DNA of 64,000 nucleotides from an uncultured Euryhalocaulis sp. (lineage in GTDB: Bacteria; Pseudomonadota; Alphaproteobacteria; Caulobacterales; Maricaulaceae). Below the pieces are notes generated by a model. That model was not told the DNA's origin. It saw nothing but the letters and a program-made list of their open reading frames with translations, and did not search any database. The DNA lies in the NCBI GenBank assembly GCA_913055605.1, contig CAJXKJ010000003.1, forward strand, positions 1 through 64,000, written 5' to 3'. The position numbers and the translations under genes were made by a program. Each line of letters opens with the position of its first letter. Positions within the stretch are counted from its first letter, which is position 1. Below, piece by piece: positions 53,492 to 61,126 of the stretch.

Positions 53492-54124
53492 ATGCCGCTG
53501 ACCGCATTTGTTCGCCATGTCCTGACGCTGACGCCCGCGCTGGCCGCACTGTCGCTGCTGGCCGGATGCGGACGCCCCGATGCGTTCGCCACGCTGGACG
53601 AGGCGTCGCCGGAGAGCGGCCATTGGGGATTCGCCGACGAAGTCGTGGTCGAGGCGACGGACGAGGCGCCGGTGCTGGAGGGCTGGAGCCCGGTGGCGCT
53701 GCGCCCGACCAGCGAGCGGACGACCCACCGGGTGGGATGGGTCGTGGATGCGGCCGAGGGGCCGGGCCGCTACCGCGCCCGGGCCTGGGTGCGCGCGGAG
53801 AGCGACGCGGACGCCGACGCGCTGCTGGAGATCGGCGGCGGCTATGAGGCGACCAACACGGTCAACGAATACGGCGTCGCCTATTTCGATCTGGGCGAGG
53901 TCCGGACGGACAATCCGTACCGGATTCCCGAGAGCGACCTGCTGGCCGATCCGGCCATCGAAACCGACGGGGCGTGGCGCGTGATTTCCGGCGAGCTGGA
54001 GCTGGACGGCGAACAGGTCTTCGTCACGGTCGGCATCGTGTCCTATGACGCGAACGCCTTTCCCGGCGAGCGGCGCCTGACGCTGACGCTTGGGGGGATC
54101 GAGGTCGAGCGGCTGGACGAATAG
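53492..54124 (+). CDS. Lipoprotein paralogue A, function unknown
   Basis: A 210-residue lipoprotein with signal peptide and lipobox (LSLLAGCGRPD). A soluble, mostly beta domain follows: HWGFADEVVVEATDEAPVLEGWSPVALRPTS, RYRARAWVRAES, NEYGVAYFDLGEV, GAWRVISGELELDGEQVFVTVGIVSYDANAF, LTLGGIEVERLDE. It aligns along its whole length with the protein at 55390, which has exactly the same length. The pair flanks a TylF-type methyltransferase. GGGAGGGA precedes ATG 53492. No known family is recognised. Confidence 0.7.
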   Translation: MPLTAFVRHVLTLTPALAALSLLAGCGRPDAFATLDEASPESGHWGFADEVVVEATDEAPVLEGWSPVALRPTSERTTHRVGWVVDAAEGPGRYRARAWVRAESDADADALLEIGGGYEATNTVNEYGVAYFDLGEVRTDNPYRIPESDLLADPAIETDGAWRVISGELELDGEQVFVTVGIVSYDANAFPGERRLTLTLGGIEVERLDE

Positions 54125-54130
54125 AGCGCG

Positions 54131-55228
54131 TCAGCGCTTCACGACCAGGCCCTGGCCGGTTGGCAGCTCCAGCACCGTATAACCGCGCTCCGCGAACCAG
54201 GCGTCGTGCGCCCGCTTCTGCGCGGCGAAGACCGTCCAGCCATAATCGTCCAGCACGATGGCGGCGCCCGACGCGACGCGGTCGAACAGCATCTCCAGCG
54301 CCGCGATCTCCGGACCCGGCGAATTCATGTCCAGATGCAGATAGGCGATCCGCCGGGGCGAAATCTCGTGCAGCACGTCGGGCACGACGCCCTTGATCAC
54401 CTTGGCGTAGGGCGCGTCCTCGAACAGGCGGCAGACCGAGGGATACAGCTCCGGATTGCGATAGGCCGCATCGTGCAGTTCGAAGGCGCGCGGATCGTCC
54501 GGCGTGTCGGTCTCCGCCGACGACCAGGCCGGGGCGAAGCCGTCGAACGTGTCGTAAAGATAGAAATCCTTGCCGGAGCCGGCGACGTCGACCGTCTGGG
54601 TCACCAGCCAGGACATCTGACCCTGATAGACGCCGCACTCGACGAAATCGCCTTCGAGCGCCAGCCCGTTGCGCGCCGCCCAGACCAGCGTGTTCAGCCG
54701 CCAGGCGATGCCGTCCGGGTCGCTGTACTGGGTCTGGCCGGTGTCGGTCGTCATCCGGTCGAACGCGGACTTGAAGGCCGGGTCGCTGCGGAAGCCGGCC
54801 GATTTGTCCAGCGTCAGCAGGCGGTCGCCCCAGGTCAGCGATGTGTGGAAGGGCGCGACCAGGCGTTCGATCACCGCATCGGTGACCGCCGCGGCGCGCT
54901 CCGGCGTCGCGGAGGCCTTCAGTAGATGCTCCAGCGCCTCGTCCCATCCGGCGCCGGCGACGGGCTCGTCGGCGAGCGAGCGGCCCTGGCGCGCCAGCAG
55001 CGCCTCAAGGCTCAGCTTCAGGTCGGCGCGGTCAGGCTCGGCGCGCAGATGGGCGCGCAGCAGGCGCTCCTGCAGATCGTCCGAAAACTCCAGGCCGCGG
55101 GCGGTGAAATAGCGGACGACGTTCAGCGCCGCGTCGTTGTCGGTCGGGTCCTGAAGGAAGCGGACCAGCCACGCCAGATCCGCCTCCAATTCCGGAGCGG
55201 CGGCAGGGGGCGGCGGCGTGTCGGACAT
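54131..55228 (-). CDS. TylF/MycF-type macrocin O-methyltransferase-like protein
   Basis: A 365-residue class I methyltransferase. After a ~150-residue N-terminal helical part (LEADLAWLVRFLQDPTDNDAALNVVRYF), the TylF core appears as GDFVECGVYQGQMSWLV, FYLYDTFDGFAPAWSS, IAYLHLDMNSPGPEIAALEMLFDRVASGAAIVLDDYGW. The TFDGF and HLDMN/D motifs are the family's SAM and metal sites. The N-terminal half is unusual for TylF. ATG 55228 (MSDTPPPP) is preferred over ATG 55303. Confidence 0.85.
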   Translation of the reverse strand: MSDTPPPPAAAPELEADLAWLVRFLQDPTDNDAALNVVRYFTARGLEFSDDLQERLLRAHLRAEPDRADLKLSLEALLARQGRSLADEPVAGAGWDEALEHLLKASATPERAAAVTDAVIERLVAPFHTSLTWGDRLLTLDKSAGFRSDPAFKSAFDRMTTDTGQTQYSDPDGIAWRLNTLVWAARNGLALEGDFVECGVYQGQMSWLVTQTVDVAGSGKDFYLYDTFDGFAPAWSSAETDTPDDPRAFELHDAAYRNPELYPSVCRLFEDAPYAKVIKGVVPDVLHEISPRRIAYLHLDMNSPGPEIAALEMLFDRVASGAAIVLDDYGWTVFAAQKRAHDAWFAERGYTVLELPTGQGLVVKR

Positions 55229-55389
55229 CAAACGAGGCTGCACATGGCGATCCGGCGCGGTCCGGAGCGGGCGCATTTCCATTGAGCGTTCCGGGCAAGT
55301 CAAGGCGTCACGCGCCCACCAAGTGTTTGCTGGTCCGGTGGATTGGTTGCGTGTTACATGGCGCGCCGCGGACAGGGGACAGGGAAGCC

Positions 55390-56022
55390 ATGACCAGCGT
55401 TGCGGAATGGGCGGGCAGAACGGCGGCGGCGGCGTTCGCCGCGATGCTGTGCCTCGGCGCGAGCGCGTGCCAGGAGGACGATCCGGAAGTCGACGCGCTC
55501 CAGGAGCTGATGACGCTGGGCCGGCCGGTCTCCGCGGTCTGGAGCTATGCCGACGAGATCGTTGTCACCGAAGGTGAGGGCGAAGCCGCCCTGGCAAACT
55601 GGCGGCCCATCGTCGTCGCGCCGACGCAGACCAGCGGCATGCACCGCATCGGCATGATCGCGGCGCCCTATGTGCACCGGCTGAACGTCTGGCTGCGCGC
55701 CGAGGGCGATCTGGGCGTGATGCTGGAAATGGGCACCGCCCCGATTTCGGCGAACGAATTCTCCGAATACGGCGCGGCGTTTTTCGATCTGGACGCCATG
55801 GACGTGGTCGACGGGCCGACGGGGCCGGCGACGCTGATGGACCCGGAGATCCGGCGCGAAGGCGACTGGATCGTGGTCAGCGGCGCCCTGTCGCCGCAGG
55901 TGGGGCCGATCGTGATGACGCTCGGCCTGACCTATGACGACATTCACTTGTTCGAAGGCCGGGAGGGCCAGGCCCTCACGATCGGCGGCGTCGAAATGGT
56001 CCAGGATCCGGTCGAGGAATAG
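55390..56022 (+). CDS. Lipoprotein paralogue B, function unknown
   Basis: A 210-residue lipoprotein (signal peptide, then LGASACQEDD as lipobox). The soluble part matches paralogue A: AVWSYADEIVVTEGEGEAALANWRPIVVAPTQ, RLNVWLRAEGDLGVMLEMGT, NEFSEYGAAFFDLDAMD, GDWIVVSGALSPQVGPIVMTLGLTYDD, LTIGGVEMVQDPVEE. Gene duplication is clear by eye. It is convergent with the Nudix gene. No family is recognised. Confidence 0.7.
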   Translation: MTSVAEWAGRTAAAAFAAMLCLGASACQEDDPEVDALQELMTLGRPVSAVWSYADEIVVTEGEGEAALANWRPIVVAPTQTSGMHRIGMIAAPYVHRLNVWLRAEGDLGVMLEMGTAPISANEFSEYGAAFFDLDAMDVVDGPTGPATLMDPEIRREGDWIVVSGALSPQVGPIVMTLGLTYDDIHLFEGREGQALTIGGVEMVQDPVEE

Positions 56023-56038
56023 GCCCCGACAGCTTTCT

Positions 56039-56743
56039 CTAGACCAGCCCGCGCAGGCGGGCTTGGAGGAAGGCGCCGAGGGTGAAGCTGTCGGTGATCT
56101 CGCCGGCGCGGATCATGTCTTCCATTTCGGCGGGGGAAACGAGGCGCACGCCGGTGATCCCCTCGTCTAGGGCCGGGTCGCCGTGCGACAGCAGTTCGGC
56201 CAGATAGAGCCGCACGCCCAGCCCCATGAAGCCGGTGGCCCCGAACATGGGGCCGAGGAAGGTGAGCGCGCCGATGCGCCCGCCGATCTCCTCGGCGATC
56301 TCGGTGCGGGCGGTGTCCTCCTCGCTGGCGCCCGGCTCGATGGCGCCGCGCGGGATTTCCCAGTGCCATTGCGCCGTCGGATGGCGGTAATGGTGCAGCA
56401 GCAGGATGCGCCCTTCGGTCACCGGCAGGATCACGACGCCGGCGGGCTCGCCCTCATAGCGCAGGGTGCGGTGATGGATGCCGGCGCTGCCGTCCGGGAA
56501 GATCACCGCGTCGCGCAGGACCAGAAGATAGGGGTCGCGGTAATGCAGGCCGACCTCCGCCCAGGCGCGGTCCTGTCCGCGCGCGGCGTAGCGGTCGCCC
56601 ATTTCGGCCTCGATCTCCGCGATGCGCTTCGGATCGAGGACGAGGCGCAGCCCGTCGGGCCGGTCGGCGAACCAGTGCGGCCGCTCCTGCGCCAGGCGGA
56701 AATACTCCTCCAGACGCGATTCCAGCGGCCGGGAGCGCGTCAT
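56039..56743 (-). CDS. Nudix-fold hydrolase
   Basis: A 234-residue protein with a Nudix domain in the C-terminal two-thirds (GVVILPVTEGRILLLHHYRHPTAQWHWEIPRGAIEPGASEEDTARTEIAEEIGGRIG). The box departs from GX5EX7REUXEEXGU at two sites (Ala instead of Glu, Thr instead of Arg), while TEIAEE keeps the three catalytic glutamates. The N-terminal half (LDPKRIAEIEAEMGDRY) is additional. It may hydrolyse a nucleotide sugar. It overlaps the upstream 652-residue gene by ATGA. Confidence 0.85.
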   Translation of the reverse strand: MTRSRPLESRLEEYFRLAQERPHWFADRPDGLRLVLDPKRIAEIEAEMGDRYAARGQDRAWAEVGLHYRDPYLLVLRDAVIFPDGSAGIHHRTLRYEGEPAGVVILPVTEGRILLLHHYRHPTAQWHWEIPRGAIEPGASEEDTARTEIAEEIGGRIGALTFLGPMFGATGFMGLGVRLYLAELLSHGDPALDEGITGVRLVSPAEMEDMIRAGEITDSFTLGAFLQARLRGLV

Positions 56744-58698
56744 GCGCTCAGCCCGTCCTCCGCAGCCGGAATGCGTCCGGTGACCACGGCCAGCAGCGGC
56801 TTGCCCGAGGGCGCGCGCGAGCCCAGCCCGATCAGGCGGCCGAGGAAGGTGAGAGCGAGGCGGACCAGCGCGATCAGCCGCCCGATCAGCCCGCCGCCGC
56901 GCGCCCGTCCGGCGAACCGGTCCGTGGCGGCGGCGTAGCGCAGGTCGCGCATCGCGCCTTCCTCGATCCGGATGGAGAAGCCGTCCAGCCGGCCGTGCAG
57001 GGACAAGAGGCCGCGCAGCTGGCGGTCCACCCATTCCTCGTCGCCCGTATAGCCGGCGGCGTGCAGCAGCACGGTGACCGGGGCGCCGGGCGCCAGCGCG
57101 CCGGAGACATGGTCGATCAGCAGCGAGTGATCGATGGTCGGGTACAGGGCCTCGCCGCGCAGTCCCAGCTCGCGCCGGGGGCGGACATAGACCAGCGCCC
57201 CGGCCGCGTGCGGCGGGCCCGTGAGCCGCCAGGCCAGCGCCACCTCGGGCTCGATGGAGCGCCAAGCGGGGTCGGTCGGCGGGAAGGCCAGGTCCGGCCA
57301 TTCGCCGGGCGCGGCCAGGATCAGCGCGGGCTTGCCGTTCAGCTCCGCCTTCAGCCGCTCGGCCTCGGCCTCCAGCAGCGGGGTTGCGGGCGCGTCGGCG
57401 TGCAGGCGCGCGGGGCGGAACGGCGCGCCGAACAGCAGGCGGCGCAGCCCGGCCAGCTTGCGCTTTCCGGCGCGCGCCATGCGCTTGGCGGCCATCGCGC
57501 GGCGGCGGTCGTTTGTCGGGTGGTTCAGATCGTCCAGCGTGATCCGGTTGTCGAACTCGACCGGCTTTGGCTGGTCCGGCTTGTGATTATTGCGGTGGAT
57601 GCGCCAGGCCGCGCAGCCATAGATCCAGTAATACTGGCCGGCATGATGGCTGGGCGGGTTCACGCCTTCCATGAATGTGTCGAAATAGGTCTGGAAGCCT
57701 GTCTCCGCCGCCGCGACTTTCGCCGGCGGGGAGGCACCGGAGCGCAGCGTGATGACGCGCCGCCCGGTGTCCAGATGCTCGGCGGTCAGCCATTCGTTCA
57801 TGCAGGCCTGGCGCTCGTCCTCCTCCCGCTCCCCGATGGAGATGAACTCCGCCTCCGCGGCGCGGGGCTGCAGCTCCAGGATGAAGGCGTCGTCGCTGTC
57901 CTGGATCAGATATTGCGGCTCCCCCGGGCAGTATTCCGGCACGAACGTGTAGTCGCAGGGCCCGTTGATCTCGGTCACCACGCGCGTCGGCTGCAGGCAG
58001 AACATGAAGGCCTTGAAGAACCGCCCCAGCTGGGTGTGGGCGTCGACCTTCCACAGCATCTGGCTGGGCATGGAGGTCCAGCAGGCGTCCTGATTCACCG
58101 TCTTCGCGACGTGGTGCGGGTGGGTGTAGCGGAAGGACAGGTCGACCAGCGCGCGCGGCGGGGCGGCCAGCGGCGCCTCCGGCCCCGCGCGCCAGGAATC
58201 CAGGATTTCCTCCGCCTGTTCCGACACCGCGCGCAGCGTGCCGGTGATGATCACCTTGTGGTCGGCCGCGATCAGGTCCGCCAGATGGTCGAATGCGCCG
58301 TTCGACAGCACGAAATCGGCGTTCCAGAACACGAACCACGTGCTGGTCATCGCCGCGCCGAAAAAGGCGACGCCGCGGGTGAAGGCGAGGGTCAGCGTGG
58401 TGGAGTAGTGGCCCGGCGAGATCAGGTCGTCGATCATGATGTAGCGGACCGACGCATGCCGCCGAATCTCCGCCATCAGAGGCAGCGCCTCGAAATGCGC
58501 ATCGTCCCCGGCGCAGGTCAGGACCACCAGTTCGACGTCGCAGCGGCGCGCCAGAGCGGGCAGGTTGCCCTTGGCCAGAAAAGAGCTTAGGCCGAACCGC
58601 TCGAACCGTTTAATGTATTCGCCGCCCCATACGGCGATCAGGATTTTCACCTTTTTGCGCGCCACCGCGTCGGACCGTCGGGAGTTCATGGCAGACAT
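56740..58698 (-). CDS. 652-residue unknown protein, possible glycosyltransferase-like fold
   Basis: The N-terminal ~300 residues resemble a GT-A-type fold by pattern: KILIAVWGGEYIKRFERFGLSSFL, VRYIMIDDLISPGHYSTTLTLAF, STWFVFWNADFVLSNGAFDHLADLIAADHKVI (a D-type motif in NADFV). Further features are DACWTSMPSQMLWKVDAHTQLG and EINGPCDYTFVPEYC. The C-terminal part has RPRRELGLRGEALYPTIDHSLLIDH and a late hydrophobic, basic segment (LIGRLIALVRLALTFLGRLIGLG). I do not recognise a family. Its position among Nudix, FkbM and TylF genes suggests surface glycan synthesis. Confidence 0.6.
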   Translation of the reverse strand: MSAMNSRRSDAVARKKVKILIAVWGGEYIKRFERFGLSSFLAKGNLPALARRCDVELVVLTCAGDDAHFEALPLMAEIRRHASVRYIMIDDLISPGHYSTTLTLAFTRGVAFFGAAMTSTWFVFWNADFVLSNGAFDHLADLIAADHKVIITGTLRAVSEQAEEILDSWRAGPEAPLAAPPRALVDLSFRYTHPHHVAKTVNQDACWTSMPSQMLWKVDAHTQLGRFFKAFMFCLQPTRVVTEINGPCDYTFVPEYCPGEPQYLIQDSDDAFILELQPRAAEAEFISIGEREEDERQACMNEWLTAEHLDTGRRVITLRSGASPPAKVAAAETGFQTYFDTFMEGVNPPSHHAGQYYWIYGCAAWRIHRNNHKPDQPKPVEFDNRITLDDLNHPTNDRRRAMAAKRMARAGKRKLAGLRRLLFGAPFRPARLHADAPATPLLEAEAERLKAELNGKPALILAAPGEWPDLAFPPTDPAWRSIEPEVALAWRLTGPPHAAGALVYVRPRRELGLRGEALYPTIDHSLLIDHVSGALAPGAPVTVLLHAAGYTGDEEWVDRQLRGLLSLHGRLDGFSIRIEEGAMRDLRYAAATDRFAGRARGGGLIGRLIALVRLALTFLGRLIGLGSRAPSGKPLLAVVTGRIPAAEDGLSA

Positions 58699-58830
58699 TT
58701 GTGCTGGAGCGCGTTCGGTGCGGGGGTTGGAGCTTCAACGGCCAGTCGGTAACAGAAACCGGCGAGGGGTCAATTGCGCCCGGAACGGCCTTGCTGGGCC
58801 GGGGGCCGGGCGCGCCAGGGGGAATGTCTG

Positions 58831-60993
58831 ATGGGGCGTATGGACGTGTCGCGGCCGGACGAGGCGTTTTTCGACTGCGCCTTCGTCTGGACGCCGAGGG
58901 AGCTGGCCGGCGACGAGCCCTACGCCGTTCTGGTCGATGACAAGTCCGCGCCCTTCACGCCTGATCTGATCCGCACCTGCCGCGGCGCGGCGGGGTTTCA
59001 GGCGGTGGTCACCGACCCGGCCGATGTTCCGGCCGGCGCGGTGGCGATCTGCGACGGCCCGACCTGGGTGCGCCAGCACGAGGCGATGACCGCCGCCGGG
59101 GTGCGCGGCCCGCGCGCCCGGGTGCTGCTGTATTTCGACGTCGACCCGTCCGGCTTCTGGGATTTCGCGGAGGCCTGCGGCGACCGGCTGGGCGAAATCT
59201 TCCATGAGGGCGGCGCGACGGCGCAGTCGGCGGAGGCGATCGCGCCCTTCCTGGAGCACTGGAGCGGCTCGCGCCTGGTGAACCAGCGCCTGCTGCCCTA
59301 CGCCCGGTTCTACACCCGCGATTTCTATCCGCTGCACCAGGAGAACGCCGACAAGATCGTGCGCATCCTGGCGGCCTTCGCCGATGACGAGAGCCGCGCG
59401 GCCTATGCGCGCATCCTGTTCGGCACGGCCGAGCAGGTGGTCTCCCATTTCTCCGGCTCGGTCTTCGGGGCCCAGCAATATATGGAGATCGTGGAGCCGC
59501 AGCCGGGCGACGTGATCGTCAATTGCGGCGTGGGACGGGGCTGGGAGCTGCCCTATTTCCTGGCGCGGCTGCAGGGCGCGGGGGAGATCCACAATATCGA
59601 CCCCAACATGGTCTATTGGAGCAGCCATTTCGCGGACTTCATCCACCGCTTCCCGAACATCGTGAAGGACCACCCGATCATCGTCGGGGACAAGGACGGC
59701 CAGATTTCGCTGAGCCTGGTCGATTCCGGGATGATCGTGTCGGCCGGCGAAAGCTCCGGCGAGGGGTCGCAGACCTTCGATATCCGCAAGCTGGATTCGC
59801 TGGTCGAAGAGGGCGTGATCCCGCGCATCGACTATCTGAAAATGGACGTCGAGGGCGGCGAGAAATCGATCCTGGCCGGGGCGGTCGAGGCGATCCGCAA
59901 GCACCGGCCGAAACTGGCGGTCGCGATCTATCACGAGCCGGAGCATTTCTGGGACTATCCGGCCTTCATCCTCGACAATTTCCCGGACTATCGCCTGTAT
60001 CTGCGCCAGTACGGCTATTCGCGCTTCGAGACGCTGCTCTATGCGGTGCCGGCGGAGGCGGAGGACCGGTCCGGGACTGAGGGGCTGACCGGGATCGCCC
60101 CGGCGCCGCGGCGGGCCGGAACGCAGGATCTGGCGCTGTTCTACGCCCATGACGCGCCGGACGCGCCGCGCGATTTCTATGTGAAGCCGATCCGCGCGCT
60201 GACGCGGCATTGCGGCGTGGACTGGCAGGGCGCGGACATCGCCCCCGGGCCCTATATCGACGCCGAAACCGTGGCGGGCGCGATCGAGACGCCGGCCGGC
60301 AATGTCATCCTGACCAGCCACCGCGCCGAAGACGGCGCCATGCGCGCCACGGTCGGCGTCGCCGGCCGCTCGTCGGACGTATCCTGGGCCCACGCGGTCT
60401 GGATGCCGGACGGCGGCCAGTGCGGGCCGGTCGATTCCGCCGACGGCAAGGTGCGCTTCTATACCTGGTCGCCGGAGCCGGGCCTGCTGGACGTCTACAC
60501 GCTGGATGGCGAGGCGATGTCGCAGGATTCCAGCACGAAGCTGCGCAAGGCCCCGATTCTGGTCCGCCAGGACGAAAACGGCGCGGCGGCGCTGATCGTG
60601 GGCGAGGGCGGGCAGGGCGTCTGGGCCGCCGCCGACGGCGGGGAAACGCCGGTCGACCTGCCGGCCGGGACGCCGCTGGGCGCGGTCGCGGTCAAGCGGC
60701 CCTATCGCGCCGATTCGCCCAGCGCGGCGGGTCTGGGCGTGCTGTCCCCGGACGGGGCGACGCTGGACGTTTATGTCAGCGCGGATGGCGACTGGTCGCT
60801 GGCGGCCAGTTTCGACTGGGATTCGCGCCTGAATCTGGTCCCGACGCTGATCGCGTCGGGCACGGTCGCCGCGCCGGCCCGCGAGGGATGGCGCGACACG
60901 GTGCTGCAGGCCGCCGGCGCCGTGGGCGCGGAGGGGCTGGTGCGCGGCCTGGCCGCGCGGGTGCGCAAGCTGACGGGCAAGTCCTGGCGCTGA
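58831..60993 (+). CDS. FkbM-methyltransferase-containing protein, tandem paralogue 1
   Basis: A 720-residue protein. Residues ~5-120 form a unique domain (FFDCAFVWTPRELAGDEPYAVL; RVLLYFDVDPSGFWDFAEACGD). The FkbM methyltransferase lies about 210-420: PGDVIVNCGVGRGWELPYFLARLQG, IHNIDPNMVYW, IDYLKMDVEGGEKSILAGAVEAI, RKHRPKLAVAIYHEPEHFWDYP, YLRQYGYSRFETLLYAVP. The last ~300 residues are beta-rich with repeated V-Y-x-L-D-G-like strands, possibly a propeller. AGGGGGA upstream supports ATG 58831. SAM-dependent methylation of a sugar or lipid is likely; the acceptor is unknown. Confidence 0.8.
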   Translation: MGRMDVSRPDEAFFDCAFVWTPRELAGDEPYAVLVDDKSAPFTPDLIRTCRGAAGFQAVVTDPADVPAGAVAICDGPTWVRQHEAMTAAGVRGPRARVLLYFDVDPSGFWDFAEACGDRLGEIFHEGGATAQSAEAIAPFLEHWSGSRLVNQRLLPYARFYTRDFYPLHQENADKIVRILAAFADDESRAAYARILFGTAEQVVSHFSGSVFGAQQYMEIVEPQPGDVIVNCGVGRGWELPYFLARLQGAGEIHNIDPNMVYWSSHFADFIHRFPNIVKDHPIIVGDKDGQISLSLVDSGMIVSAGESSGEGSQTFDIRKLDSLVEEGVIPRIDYLKMDVEGGEKSILAGAVEAIRKHRPKLAVAIYHEPEHFWDYPAFILDNFPDYRLYLRQYGYSRFETLLYAVPAEAEDRSGTEGLTGIAPAPRRAGTQDLALFYAHDAPDAPRDFYVKPIRALTRHCGVDWQGADIAPGPYIDAETVAGAIETPAGNVILTSHRAEDGAMRATVGVAGRSSDVSWAHAVWMPDGGQCGPVDSADGKVRFYTWSPEPGLLDVYTLDGEAMSQDSSTKLRKAPILVRQDENGAAALIVGEGGQGVWAAADGGETPVDLPAGTPLGAVAVKRPYRADSPSAAGLGVLSPDGATLDVYVSADGDWSLAASFDWDSRLNLVPTLIASGTVAAPAREGWRDTVLQAAGAVGAEGLVRGLAARVRKLTGKSWR

Positions 60994-61126
60994 GCCGCCG
61001 GCCCGCCGCCCGGCTGTGGCCGCGGCGCCCCGGCTCTGCTGATACAGCCGCCGGCGCGTGGATTTCGCCCGGATTATTTGCTTAAGCTTCGCTCCGAAAA
61101 AGACTTTCTGTCAGACAGCCGAGATC

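Noticed and set aside
58774-58830. Longer N-terminus for the first FkbM paralogue
   Set aside because: The added residues are not shared by its paralogue, and the AGGGGGA site points to ATG 58831.
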